From positions 1 through 64,000 of the forward strand of contig CAINND010000085.1 of NCBI GenBank assembly GCA_903851035.1: a stretch of DNA of 64,000 bases, in the 5' to 3' direction. The notes under the pieces are model-generated. The model ran no database searches, was not told where the DNA came from, and was given only the letters and a program-made list of their open reading frames with translations. This DNA comes from an uncultured Acidobacteriota bacterium (lineage in GTDB: Bacteria; Acidobacteriota; Terriglobia; Terriglobales; Acidobacteriaceae). Of this stretch, positions 35,501-44,344 are shown piece after piece; position 1 is the first letter of the stretch, and each line of letters opens with the position of its first letter. The position numbers and the translations under genes were made by a program.

Positions 35501-35520
35501 ACATTGACACATCTCAATGT
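35501..35520. repeat. Perfect inverted repeat upstream of obgE
   Basis: ACATTGA-CACATC-TCAATGT, two 7-bp arms with a 6-nt spacer, 80 bp upstream of the obgE start. It looks like a dimeric regulator operator; there is no T-run, so it is not a terminator. Confidence 0.5.
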
Positions 35521-35805
35521 TATTTGGCGAGCCTCGTGCTTGGAGTGTGGCGCACTACCAGTGAGAGGGAATGCAGTGCACGCCGTGAGGCGCGAGAAAA
35601 ACACACGCGTTTCATCCGCTGTTCATGCGGCTTTGCGATGCATCGCGTGCGGAAGAGAAATGCGCGCAAAAATATCAGCCGCCGCGCAGTCTGTAAACCA
35701 TGAAGGAAAGGGCAAAGGGAGTGTAACGCCCGGGCGAAAAAAATATTTTGCAAAACACTTGCATTGGGTCGTGCAACGGTCAAAGTGAGAGCCAAACGTT
35801 GCCGG

Positions 35806-35840
35806 CACGCACAAAGGCCCCGCCGCGAGGGCGAGGCCTT
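35806..35840 (-). terminator. Hairpin after rpmA
   Basis: Strong stem AAGGCCtCGCC / GGCGgGGCCTT with CTCGC loop on the minus strand (35814-35840), followed by TTTGTG rather than a long T-run. It is possibly a terminator or RNA-end stabiliser. Confidence 0.45.
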
Positions 35841-35862
35841 GATGACAAAAACTCGCGATGGC

Positions 35863-36126
35863 TTACGCCTTGGCGAGGGGATCGATGGCGACAAACTTGC
35901 CGAGCTGACCGCGATCGACGAACTTCACTTTGCCGTCCACCTTGGCAAACAAAGTGTCGTCCTTGCCGCGGCCAACGTTGAGGCCCGGCTTGATGCGCGT
36001 GCCGCGCTGACGGACGATGATGCTGCCGCCGGTGACCGTCTCTCCGCCAAAAGCCTTGACGCCGAGTCGCTGCGCGTTCGAGTCGCGGCCGTTGCGGGAT
36101 GTTCCTTGACCTTTCTTGTGTGCCAT
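35863..36126 (-). CDS. rpmA: 50S ribosomal protein bL27
   Basis: An 87-aa protein reaching the peptidyl-transferase centre. It starts [20 protein letters not shown], with no cleavable Firmicute-type N-terminal extension, and contains [29 protein letters not shown]. It is 50 bp downstream of rplU, the normal rplU-rpmA pair. Confidence 0.97.
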   Translation of the reverse strand: MAHKKGQGTSRNGRDSNAQRLGVKAFGGETVTGGSIIVRQRGTRIKPGLNVGRGKDDTLFAKVDGKVKFVDRGQLGKFVAIDPLAKA

Positions 36127-36176
36127 AACAGTTTCCTTCCGTGGCGCTCCGCCAAGGGCGCCTTAAAAATCAAAAA

Positions 36177-36632
36177 CTACTTCTTCGTGGATTTCTTCGC
36201 AGCGGCCTTTTTCGCCGGAGCCTTCTTGGCCGGAGCCGCAGCTTTCGCAGCAGCCTTCGGTGCCTCGGGCTCAGCCGCAACCTTCTTCGCCTTGGGAGCC
36301 TTCACCGCGAGCTCGGGAGCCTTTTCGCTCTTGCCGCCCGCCGAAATCTCGCTGATGCGAACCTGGGTGAACGGCTGCCGATGACCGTTCAACTTTTTGT
36401 ACTGCTTCTTGCGCTTGAAGTGGAAGACCAGAATCTTGTCGGCGCGTCCATCGCCCAGCACCTGGCCGACAACCTTGGCATCTGCAACCTTGCCCAGCTT
36501 GCCGTCCTCGGCGCTGACCGCCAGAACTTCGAACTCGATCTGGCCGCCATCATGGGCCGCCTTTTCAATCTTCACAACGTCGCCCGGAGCGACGCGATAC
36601 TGCTTACCGCCAGCGCGGATCACCGCGTACAT
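36177..36632 (-). CDS. rplU: 50S ribosomal protein bL21 with Lys/Ala-rich extension
   Basis: The 151-aa chain has a normal L21 core at residues 1-103: MYAVIRAGGKQYRVAPGDVVKIE, KILVFHFKRKKQYKKLNGHRQPFTQVRI. ATG 36632 is preceded by GGAGG at 7 nt. An extra 45 residues follow, rich in Ala, Lys and Pro (KAPKAKKVAAEPEAPKAA, APAKKAPAKKAAAKKSTKK). E. coli L21 is 103 residues, so this is a clear extension. It resembles the tails of RsfS and ObgE in the same cluster. A promoter with a 200-nt leader lies upstream. Confidence 0.94.
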   Translation of the reverse strand: MYAVIRAGGKQYRVAPGDVVKIEKAAHDGGQIEFEVLAVSAEDGKLGKVADAKVVGQVLGDGRADKILVFHFKRKKQYKKLNGHRQPFTQVRISEISAGGKSEKAPELAVKAPKAKKVAAEPEAPKAAAKAAAPAKKAPAKKAAAKKSTKK

Positions 36633-36849
36633 AGCAAAGCCTCCATCCATCAAATCTACGCCCTGGCGCGCCCTGCGGCGGCCCCTGGCGGAGCCCATCT
36701 GTAACCAATTCTTTGTGCGTGCACTTCCTCGTAGATCGATTGATCTGAAGAGGGACTGGTCTTGCGTGGCGCCGCCGAAACCAACGGAGCGCGACCAGCC
36801 TGATGCGAGGTGCCCCTGACGGGGCCTAGCAGTACAGGCAAACCATTAA
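36633..36849 (-). other. rplU 5' leader (about 200 nt)
   Basis: The predicted transcript from the promoter at 36850-36879 carries a long untranslated leader with a GCCCC-TGAC-GGGGC hairpin near its 5' end (about 36811-36824). Ribosomal-protein leaders often bind the product protein, so this is a candidate autoregulatory leader; the hairpin does not match one I can name. Confidence 0.4.
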
Positions 36850-36879
36850 ATTCTAACGTTTTCCTCAGGCCGAGGTCAA
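36850..36879 (-). promoter_or_regulatory. Promoter of rplU-rpmA
   Basis: Minus strand TTGACC (36874-36879), 18-bp spacer, TAGAAT (36850-36855). It lies just beyond the stop of the PP2C phosphatase gene. Confidence 0.65.
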
Positions 36880-36892
36880 ACCCGTAGTCGGC

Positions 36893-39511
36893 TCAGCCCG
36901 TGACACGCGCCACCACCACGGTCATATCGTCGAACTGGGGCGCTTCAGCGGTAAAGGCATCGGCGGCGGCGATGATGCGGCGGACCATCTCAGCCGACGG
37001 CTGGCCGTGGCAGTTCTTCAGCGTTTCCAGCAGCTTATCCTCGCCCCACTCCTCGTCGCTAGCGTCCATGGCTTCGCTGATGCCGTCGGTGTAGGCGGCC
37101 AGAATGTCACCCGGAGCAAGCTGCACCTGCGCCTGGGTGTAGGGGAAGCTGGGCAGCATTCCCACCACCGTGCCCCCGGCCTCCAGGCGGCGCAGTTGCC
37201 AGCCTTCCGCCGCCGGGGTCAGCAGCATGGGAGGGTTGTGTCCGGCGTTCACGTAGGTCAGCAGCCGCGACTTTGGATCGTATTCGGCAAAGAAGAAGGT
37301 GGCGTAGCGCTCCGGCGAGCTGACCTCGTAAACGAGCTGGTTCACCCTGGCAACAACGGAGGCCAGATCCTCCGGCCCGGTCACTGTTTGTCCGCGCAGG
37401 CTGGCCTGCAGGCTGGCCATCATCAGCGCGGCGGAGATGCCTTTGCCGCTGACGTCGCCGATGGCGATGCCGAGTCGTCCGCCGGGCAGCGGCAGAAAGT
37501 CGTAGTAGTCGCCGCCAACGCCGCGCGCGGGACGGCAGGCGCCAAAGTAGTCCAGCCCATTGACCTCCGGCAGAATCTGCGGGAAGAGGCGCTCCTGTAC
37601 CTGGCGGGCGATCTCGACCTCACGCTTCATGGCCTCGCGCTGCGCGGCCTCTTCGGCGAAGGCGCTGGTCAGCCTCGCGTTTTCCAGCGCAAGCCCGGTC
37701 TGCGTGGCCACCGAGGCGAGCAGTTGCAGATCGGTGCGGGAGTAAGGTTCCTCGCTGCGCTTCTGGCCGAGTGAGAGAAAGCCCTGCAAGCGTCCCGCTG
37801 CCTGCAAGGGGATGAGGAGCTCACAGCAAAGTTGAGCAAGTGCGTCGCGCTCGGTAGCATCGAGCAGCCCCGGGCGGTTTACCCAGTTGTTGGGATCGTC
37901 GAGATAAACGCGCTGCGGCTGCCGCGCTTCGTTGAGCTGATGCACGGTGGCTGAGTCCTGCGCGAAGCCGACCACGGGCGTGGTATCGAACCCCATCGCA
38001 TAGGCTGGTTCATAGCTCCCCGTAGCCGCCGTCAGCACGGCAATCTTTTCCACGTGCAAGGACTCGGATATTTTGCGCGTCACGGTCTCCAGCAACGGAT
38101 GCATCTCCACGATAGTGCGCACCTGCTCGCTCAGCTCCATGAGCAGATGCTCGGCGTTGTAGCTGTCGCGGAAGAAGCGGCGGTCCACCCAATGGCCCAG
38201 CCGCTTGGCGCCGAAGCCAACAAGGAAGATCAGTGGAATTCCAATGCCCATAACCGGCATCATGCGATGGGCATTCATGCCGGGATGATCTGCCAGTTTG
38301 ACCATGCCAAGGGCCAAAGCGGCGGTAAGCAGTGCCTGCACCAGCCGGATGCCGCGTTGCGCCAGCGTATAGCGCAGTCCCTGGCGAACCACGACGCGAA
38401 TGTCCATGGCGCGGTAAGCAACAATGATGTAGGCAAGCGTAACGGGGAAGAGCAGGGTCAGCGTCAGGCAGGGCAGCTCAATCCATCCGGGAAATTGATC
38501 CAGCCCTTTGTGTTGTATTCCGCTCGCAATGACCAGCGCAATCGAGGGGCCCAGTGACAACAACATGCCGCCATAGAGCAGCCGCAAACGGCGCCGGGCA
38601 TCTTTTGTGCTGGCTACAAAATACTTGGCGATGATGAGGACAAAGAAGCCGAGGATGGCCGTAAGAATGATCATGCCGAAGAGCGGCGAGATGGCCTTGA
38701 GAGTGTCCGGCGGCAGAATACGGTTCAGCCTTGCCGTGGCGGCATAGCCACTCAGTCCGGCCTGCGACTCGATCATGCCAAGACAGGCCATCAGCAGCAG
38801 CGGACAGACGACCAGGTACTTCATCCACGGATGACGACGCTCAAAGGGAAGTTGTTCGGGAAAATACACGCCCAGCAGGAAGAGCCACAGCACCCAGGTG
38901 GCCGCAAAGAACCCCTTGTAAAGCACGGCCAGGTCGCTGGCGACTGTGCCGTTCAAATTCTCATAGCTGAGGCCGAATATCTGGCTGAAGCCGATGAGCA
39001 GGCCAAGAAAAATCCACGCCAGCCGTTCTTGAGGACGCAGCAATGCTACCGTGAAGCCCAACGTAATGCAGGTCACGGGTAGCAGGACGTGCAGCAGCAG
39101 GACGAACAGCCAGTGGTCGCTACCGCTGTGCACGCGCGCAACCAGAGGAATCTGAACGTGCTGTACTCCGCCGTTCTTATGGCGGACCGTGAGGCTAAGG
39201 CGATCCCCCGCGTGCGCGTCTTCAATGCTGCCGATAACCTGCGTGACGCGTTCAAAGGGCTTACCGTTCACCTCCAGCAACGTGTCGCCCTTGCTGACGC
39301 CTGCCTTGGCCGCCTCGGGCTCAACGTCGGTGATCACCGGCGCATTCCCGGACATGGAGCCGGGCGCCAGCACGCGGCCGATGTGGCCACTCATGTAATT
39401 CATCACAAAAATGACGTGGCGAGTCTCGTACAGGATGGTAATCAGCAGTAGCGCCAGCAGCAGGTAGAGCTGCGGCGAAATATTTCTGCGTGTGGCTGTC
39501 TCCTCCGGCAT
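36893..39511 (-). CDS. Membrane PDZ-GAF-PP2C (SpoIIE/RsbU-type) serine phosphatase
   Basis: 872 aa. An N-terminal helix (LYLLLALLLITILYETRHVIFVMNYM) leads to a PDZ domain (VITDVEPEAAKAGVSKGDTLLEVNGKPF, residues about 55-100). About eight more membrane helices lie between residues 130 and 430. A GAF domain (residues about 455-600, LLETVTRKISESLHVEKIAVLTA) and a coiled segment (EEAAQREAMKREVEIARQVQERLFP) follow. The PP2C catalytic domain has GDYYDFLPLPGGRLGIAIGDVSGKGISAALMMA and FPYTQAQVQLAPGDILAAYTDGI. Such phosphatases act on anti-sigma antagonists or other phosphoserine proteins. ATG 39511 is preceded by GGAAAGG. No partner is nearby. Confidence 0.88.
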   Translation of the reverse strand: MPEETATRRNISPQLYLLLALLLITILYETRHVIFVMNYMSGHIGRVLAPGSMSGNAPVITDVEPEAAKAGVSKGDTLLEVNGKPFERVTQVIGSIEDAHAGDRLSLTVRHKNGGVQHVQIPLVARVHSGSDHWLFVLLLHVLLPVTCITLGFTVALLRPQERLAWIFLGLLIGFSQIFGLSYENLNGTVASDLAVLYKGFFAATWVLWLFLLGVYFPEQLPFERRHPWMKYLVVCPLLLMACLGMIESQAGLSGYAATARLNRILPPDTLKAISPLFGMIILTAILGFFVLIIAKYFVASTKDARRRLRLLYGGMLLSLGPSIALVIASGIQHKGLDQFPGWIELPCLTLTLLFPVTLAYIIVAYRAMDIRVVVRQGLRYTLAQRGIRLVQALLTAALALGMVKLADHPGMNAHRMMPVMGIGIPLIFLVGFGAKRLGHWVDRRFFRDSYNAEHLLMELSEQVRTIVEMHPLLETVTRKISESLHVEKIAVLTAATGSYEPAYAMGFDTTPVVGFAQDSATVHQLNEARQPQRVYLDDPNNWVNRPGLLDATERDALAQLCCELLIPLQAAGRLQGFLSLGQKRSEEPYSRTDLQLLASVATQTGLALENARLTSAFAEEAAQREAMKREVEIARQVQERLFPQILPEVNGLDYFGACRPARGVGGDYYDFLPLPGGRLGIAIGDVSGKGISAALMMASLQASLRGQTVTGPEDLASVVARVNQLVYEVSSPERYATFFFAEYDPKSRLLTYVNAGHNPPMLLTPAAEGWQLRRLEAGGTVVGMLPSFPYTQAQVQLAPGDILAAYTDGISEAMDASDEEWGEDKLLETLKNCHGQPSAEMVRRIIAAADAFTAEAPQFDDMTVVVARVTG

Positions 39512-39585
39512 CGGCACCTTTCCCCGTGAACCAAAAGAATCGAGTCAGCAAAAATGTCCGGCTATCGCAAACCGATGAACAAAAT

Positions 39586-39855
39586 TCAGTCCCGTCCTCG
39601 GTAGCGCAACTTCAGGTACAGGATGGCACATTGCAGGGCCAGCGTCACGGCGTTTGGCAGGATGACCGGCAGCAGGCGCAGCCATAGTCCATAGGCCAGC
39701 CACAACACGATGCCCACGGTGAAGATCAGCAGCGTACCAAGGTGGAGATCATCCGCCCGTTTGCGCTGCCAAACATGCAGCACCTGCGGCAAAAAGGCGA
39801 TGGTCGTCAGGGTGCCTGCGGCGTATCCCACCAGCGTCGCAGCATTGGCCATCAT
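39586..39855 (-). CDS. SemiSWEET-type sugar transporter, 89 aa
   Basis: A three-helix PQ-loop protein that works as a dimer. The PQ motif is in TIAFLPQVLHVWQRKRADDLH near residues 17-37, and helices 2 and 3 (LLIFTVGIVLWLAYGLWL, LPVILPNAVTLALQCAILYL) follow with a basic end. The length matches bacterial SemiSWEETs. The ATG shares a base with the TGA of the upstream TSUP gene, so the two are translationally coupled. Sugar transport is the family function; the substrate is unknown. Confidence 0.85.
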   Translation of the reverse strand: MMANAATLVGYAAGTLTTIAFLPQVLHVWQRKRADDLHLGTLLIFTVGIVLWLAYGLWLRLLPVILPNAVTLALQCAILYLKLRYRGRD

Positions 39856-40631
39856 CACGCCGCTCCGTAGCTCTTCCAAAAGAAGTAGGCGCTCATGCCA
39901 AAGCCGATGGTGATGACGATCCAGCGCACATGGGCATGCTTCATCTTCTGCGCAAAGAAGGCGCCACAATAGCCGCCTGTCAGCGCGCCCAGCACCATCA
40001 CCCCGGCGTGGCCCCAGTAGATGACTCCCTTGGCGACGAAGGCGAAGATGGCGATGCCGTTACAGGCCGCCGCCTGCACCGTCTTGTAGGCGTTGATGCG
40101 GTGAATGTGCGTCATGCCCAGCAACGACAGCAGGGCCATCATCAGGATGCCTGCCCCGGCGCCGAAGTATCCGATGTAGAAGCCGACGAAGAGTTGTGCC
40201 GCCGCCGCGCTCTTGGTGGTCAACGGGGCTTCGCCGCCCTCCGGCCGTAGAGCCCGCGTGATATGGCCGCTGAAGGCGAACAACAGCGTCGCTGTAAGCA
40301 GCAGCCAGGGGATAAGGCGGACAAACGTCTGCTGCGGCGTGATGAGCAGCGTAAGCGCCCCGAGCAAGCCACCAACCAGTCCCGTGGCAAGCAGTGGGAT
40401 GAGCACCTTGTGCGCCTCGTTGCCCTTCAACTCGCCGCGATAGGCGCCAATGCTGCCCATGATGCCGGGCCACAGGGCAATCGTATTGGTGGCGTTGGCC
40501 TGGATCGGCGGCACGCCCACCATCAGCAGGGCGGGGAAGCTGAGAAAGCTGCCGCCACCGGCAACGGAGTTCATCAGGCCGCCTACAACGGCAGCGGCAA
40601 ACAGGAAAATGGCTTGGTGTAGTGTGGGCAC
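39855..40631 (-). CDS. TSUP-family (TauE/SafE) membrane transporter
   Basis: 258 aa from GTG 40631. It has eight hydrophobic helices with the twice-repeated TauE/SafE motif: GGLMNSVAGGGSFLSFPALLMVGVPPIQANATNTIALWPG near the start and GFYIGYFGAGAGILMMALLSLLG near residue 150. The family exports or imports sulfite, sulfonates and related anions. The GTG at 40631 is favoured because TACAAT (40638-40643) lies 6 nt upstream, as in other leaderless genes here. ATG 40709 would add 26 unconserved residues. It is coupled to the SemiSWEET gene. Confidence 0.85.
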   Translation of the reverse strand: MPTLHQAIFLFAAAVVGGLMNSVAGGGSFLSFPALLMVGVPPIQANATNTIALWPGIMGSIGAYRGELKGNEAHKVLIPLLATGLVGGLLGALTLLITPQQTFVRLIPWLLLTATLLFAFSGHITRALRPEGGEAPLTTKSAAAAQLFVGFYIGYFGAGAGILMMALLSLLGMTHIHRINAYKTVQAAACNGIAIFAFVAKGVIYWGHAGVMVLGALTGGYCGAFFAQKMKHAHVRWIVITIGFGMSAYFFWKSYGAA

Positions 40632-40720
40632 GCCACTATTGTAAGCGAGGTGCAGCCCCGCGTGCGCCACCACAAATGTGGCGTGTGACACCAAGCCATT
40701 CGCCAACATTCAGAGTTTGA

Positions 40721-41260
40721 TTATGGTGCCTTGGCCGCCGTGCTGCTGCGCGTGTAATGAAAGACCGTTGTTGAGCGCTTGCCGCCATCCAGATAGCTCC
40801 ATGCCTCGTCGTGGTGGTCGGGGTCGAGGAAGTCGATCACCAGCCCCACCATGTGTCCGTCGTTGGGACCGATGTTGCTGCCATCCTTGAACTCGAAGAC
40901 CAGCCGCGTCGGCGTGGACGACATCAGCTTCATCCGCGGCTGGTTGTGCGCCGCGCAGTAATGCGTCGCCAGCAGCTCGTCCAGGTCGGGATGAAACATG
41001 GTGACCATCTCATACGGAGTGCCTTCGGCCATCACGTGCATCAGGGCGCTGCCGCCGCCGGTCATGCGAACCTTTACCTGCGACACCTGCTCCTTGCCGT
41101 TTTCCACCACCGTGCCCTGCCACTGGCCAACCAGCGTCTTCAAGGTCTTCCACGCCTCAGTCTGCGCCACCGAGCGATGCTCGTGCTGTGCTGAGACCGC
41201 CACCGGGACGGCAGCGGCCAGGGCGGCCATCACCAGAACTTTACGCATTGAGTTAATCAT
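40721..41260 (-). CDS. Secreted DUF1579-like protein
   Basis: 179 aa from ATG 41260 with GGAGG upstream. The N-terminus MRKVLVMAALAAAVPVAVSAQHEH is a signal peptide. The mature part has WKTLKTLVGQWQGTVVENGK, VRMTGGGSALMHVMAEGTPYEMVTMFHPD and HDEAWSYLDGGKRSTTVFHYTR, matching DUF1579-type lipocalin-like periplasmic proteins of unknown function. It lies downstream of gyrA's terminator on the same strand and is probably transcribed alone. Confidence 0.7.
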   Translation of the reverse strand: MINSMRKVLVMAALAAAVPVAVSAQHEHRSVAQTEAWKTLKTLVGQWQGTVVENGKEQVSQVKVRMTGGGSALMHVMAEGTPYEMVTMFHPDLDELLATHYCAAHNQPRMKLMSSTPTRLVFEFKDGSNIGPNDGHMVGLVIDFLDPDHHDEAWSYLDGGKRSTTVFHYTRSSTAAKAP

Positions 41261-41332
41261 CTCCACCTCCACAGGTGCGCAAGATGGTAGCACCGCGCGC
41301 ATCACCATGAAAGCAGTGCGCGGAGAAAAAAG

Positions 41333-41360
41333 AAAACCCGGCCACCAGGACCGGGCTTTT
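41333..41360 (-). terminator. Terminator after gyrA
   Basis: Minus strand GCCCGG...CCGGGT stem with a 9-nt loop and TTTTCTTTTTT after it. Confidence 0.75.
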
Positions 41361-41412
41361 ATCTTGCAGTGAAACTGCTTATTCCTCACCGGGCAATAAA
41401 TCGCCCAGCCGC

Positions 41413-44040
41413 TTACTCGTCCAGCAGCGTCGGTTCGTCGCCGTTGCCGTTGGTCTCCTCGCGTGGCAGCACCACGGCGGCAGCCACCTGGTCTTCACCC
41501 TCCAGTTGCAGCAGCTTGACGCCCTGGGTTGCGCGCCCCGCCTCGCGGATGCTGTCGGTGCCCATGCGAATGATCTTGCCGAACTGGCTGATCAGCATCG
41601 CCTGGCTCTCATCGCTTACCAGCAGGATGGCCACCACCCGGCCGTTCTTGGCCGTGGTCTTCAGGTTGATCACACCCTTGGCTCCGCGTCCGGTCAGGCG
41701 ATAGTCATCCACCGGAGTGCGCTTGCCGTAGCCGTGCTCGCTGATGGTGAGGATCAGGTTCGGCGCCGGCACTTCGCCTTCCACGTTCTTCTTCTTGCCT
41801 TTGATGTCAGCCGCCAGATTCTTCGGCGTTACCACCATGCCGACGATGTAGTCCTTTTCCGCCAGCTTCATGCCGCGCACGCCGTAGGCGGGGCGTCCCA
41901 TGCTGCGCACATCGGCCTCGTCAAAGCGTACGGCCAGGCCCAAGTGCGTGGCCAGCAGGATGTACTGCTCGCCGTCGGTAATCTGCGCGCTCACCAGCTC
42001 GTCGTCCTTCTCAATGCCAATGGCGATAATGCCGCGCGACATGACGTTGCTGAAGTCCTTGAGCGGAGTCTTTTTGACCGTGCCCGAGCGCGTGGCAAAG
42101 AAGATGTACTTGCCCTCCTCCTCCAGGTCCTTCACGTTTAGGAAGGCGCAGACCGATTCGCCCGGTTGCAGGCTGACCAGGTTGCCGATGTGGCGGCCCT
42201 TGCCGGCGGCGCTCACGTCGGGAATCTCGTACACCTTCAGCCAGTACACGCGTCCCGTGTTGGTGAAGATCAGGATGTAGTTGTGCGTGCTGGCCACGAT
42301 CAGGTGCTCGACGAAGTCTTCTTCGCGCGTGCTCATGCCTTTGCGGCCGGTGCCGCCGCGGCGTTGCGAGCGATAGGTGCTGACAGCCGTGCGCTTCAGG
42401 TAGCCGGTGTGGCTTACGGTGACCGCGACCTGCTCATCGGCGATCAGGTCCTCGATCTGCAGCTCCTTGGCCTCATCCTGAATGACGGTCTTGCGCGGGT
42501 CGGCGTACTGCTTGCGGGTTTCCTTCAACTCCTCGGTCAGCACAGAGCGCAGCTTTTTGTCGGAGCTGAGGATGAGTTCGTACTCGGCAATGCGCTGCTT
42601 CTGCTCGTTCAACTCGGTCAGGATCTCGTCGATCGAGAGCCGGGTCAAACGGTGCAGTTGCAGTTCCAGGATGGCATCGGCCTGCTTGGTCGTGAAGGGA
42701 TTCTCGGCGTCCACCACCGGCGGCTTACCCGAAAGGTTGATGGTGATCTTTTTGCCGGCGAAATAGGCGACAAGGTTCTCGCGGGCCTCGGCGCGATTGG
42801 CGCTGCCGCGAATGATGGCGATGACCTGGTCGAGGTGGTCGAGCGCCTTCTGGTAGCCCTCCAGAATGTGGGCGCGGTCGCGTGCCTTTTGCAGCAGGAA
42901 GGCCGTGCGCCGGCGAATGACGTCGATGCGGTGATCGATAAAGTGCTGGATGGCCTGCACCAGGCCCATCTCACGCGGCTGGCCGTTGACCACGGCCAAA
43001 AAGATCATGCTGAAGCTCTCTTGCAACTGCGTGTGCTTGTAGAGCTGGTTCAGCACGATCTCCGGCTGCGCGCCACGCTTCAGTTCGATGACGATGCGCA
43101 TGCCGTCGCGGTCGCTCTCATCGCGGATGTCGCTGATCTCCTCGATGATCTTGTCGTTCACCAGGTCGGCGACGCGCTCAATCAGCCGTGCCTTGTTCAC
43201 CTGGTAGGGAATCTCGGTGACGATGATGGCGTCGCGATCTTTGTTGAAGTGTTCGATGGCCACCTTGGCGCGCATCAGGAAGCGGCCGCGGCCGTTGGTG
43301 TAAGCGTCCTTGATGCCGCGGCGGCCGTGGATAAAGCCGCCGGTGGGGAAGTCCGGCCCCTGCACGATCTCCAGCACGCGCTCGAGCGAGGTCTTCGGGT
43401 CCTTCACCATCTCAATGGCCGCGTCCAGAATTTCGCCCAGGTTGTGCGGCGGAATGTTGGTGGCCATGCCCACGGCGATGCCGTTGCTGCCATTCACCAG
43501 CAGCGTGGGAAAGCGCGTGGGCAGCACGGTGGGTTCCACCGTGGAGTCGTCAAAGTTGGCGACAAAGTCCACCGTGTCGCGGTCAATATCGGCCAGCAGC
43601 TCGCTGGCAATGGCCGTCAGGCGGGCTTCCGTGTAACGGTAGGCGGCCGGCGGATCGCCATCCACGCTGCCGAAGTTGCCCTGCCCGTCCACCAGCGTGT
43701 AGCGCAGGCTGAAGTCCTGCGCCATGCGTACCAGCGCGTCATACACACTGCTGTCTCCGTGCGGGTGATACTTGCCCAGCACTTCACCGACCACCTTGGC
43801 GCACTTGACGTGCTTGCGGTTGTGCAGCAAACCCATGTCGTGCATCGCGTACAGAATGCGGCGATGCACCGGCTTAAGGCCGTCACGCACGTCGGGCAAA
43901 GCGCGGCCAATGATGACCGACATCGAATAGTCGAGATACGAGCGCCGCATCTCATCTTCAATGTTGATGGGCTGGATGTTCTGCGGAGGCAGGTTGCCGC
44001 CACTCAGCGGCAGCAGGGGGTTGTTGGTGTCGTCGGCCAT
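41413..44040 (-). CDS. gyrA: DNA gyrase subunit A
   Basis: An 875-aa DNA-cleaving subunit. [11 protein letters not shown] is taken as the start (44040). The breakage-reunion domain has [96 protein letters not shown] with the catalytic Tyr in [19 protein letters not shown] GyrA box near residue 570 marks it as gyrase, not topoisomerase IV. The C-terminal beta-pinwheel repeats follow and the end is acidic. The quinolone-determining segment reads GDSSVYDA. Confidence 0.97.
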   Translation of the reverse strand: MADDTNNPLLPLSGGNLPPQNIQPINIEDEMRRSYLDYSMSVIIGRALPDVRDGLKPVHRRILYAMHDMGLLHNRKHVKCAKVVGEVLGKYHPHGDSSVYDALVRMAQDFSLRYTLVDGQGNFGSVDGDPPAAYRYTEARLTAIASELLADIDRDTVDFVANFDDSTVEPTVLPTRFPTLLVNGSNGIAVGMATNIPPHNLGEILDAAIEMVKDPKTSLERVLEIVQGPDFPTGGFIHGRRGIKDAYTNGRGRFLMRAKVAIEHFNKDRDAIIVTEIPYQVNKARLIERVADLVNDKIIEEISDIRDESDRDGMRIVIELKRGAQPEIVLNQLYKHTQLQESFSMIFLAVVNGQPREMGLVQAIQHFIDHRIDVIRRRTAFLLQKARDRAHILEGYQKALDHLDQVIAIIRGSANRAEARENLVAYFAGKKITINLSGKPPVVDAENPFTTKQADAILELQLHRLTRLSIDEILTELNEQKQRIAEYELILSSDKKLRSVLTEELKETRKQYADPRKTVIQDEAKELQIEDLIADEQVAVTVSHTGYLKRTAVSTYRSQRRGGTGRKGMSTREEDFVEHLIVASTHNYILIFTNTGRVYWLKVYEIPDVSAAGKGRHIGNLVSLQPGESVCAFLNVKDLEEEGKYIFFATRSGTVKKTPLKDFSNVMSRGIIAIGIEKDDELVSAQITDGEQYILLATHLGLAVRFDEADVRSMGRPAYGVRGMKLAEKDYIVGMVVTPKNLAADIKGKKKNVEGEVPAPNLILTISEHGYGKRTPVDDYRLTGRGAKGVINLKTTAKNGRVVAILLVSDESQAMLISQFGKIIRMGTDSIREAGRATQGVKLLQLEGEDQVAAAVVLPREETNGNGDEPTLLDE

Positions 44041-44344
44041 CGGGAGTTCTGAATCTCTTTTCCGGGGCGCGCAACCCATCACGGGCCATGCGCCTCACAG
44101 TGGCACGGCGGATAAATTTCCCAAAATTTTGCGCCGCTGCGGACCGTGTTCCGGCCCCAAAACACCCCCATGGAATCGCTCCCCGGGGATTGGCGCTAAG
44201 CTACTGCACTGTGGGAAATTAGCCGCTGAAATGCACAACTGATTATAGCACGCCGAGGGGGCGAAAAGGCGGCGGAGAAGAAGATGTAAGTAGTCTTTTA
44301 TTCAGCAGCTTACAAGTTGTACAGCGGAGGCCCTTGACAACCCC
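44041..44344. other. gyrA upstream region (304 bp)
   Basis: No gene. It contains a perfect -10 element on the minus strand, TATAAT (44242-44247), which would give gyrA a leader of about 195 nt; no good -35 is seen. A T-rich stretch at 44286-44306 follows the FUSC-like gene. Confidence 0.5.
44242..44247 (-). promoter_or_regulatory. Candidate gyrA -10 element
   Basis: TATAAT on the minus strand, 200 bp before gyrA. The region 17 bp upstream does not match TTGACA well. Confidence 0.4.

Larger units (their letters stand above)
35422..35862. other. Intergenic region rpmA-obgE (441 bp)
   Basis: No credible gene. It contains the rpmA hairpin at 35814-35840, a perfect inverted repeat at 35501-35520, a second dyad CACCA-TAAG-TGGTG near 35453-35466, and AT-rich patches. 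It probably holds the obgE promoter region; I cannot name a specific -35/-10 pair with confidence. Confidence 0.5.

Noticed and set aside
42166-44052. Long open frame opposite gyrA
   Set aside because: Antisense shadow with no recognisable domain; gyrA is unambiguous.
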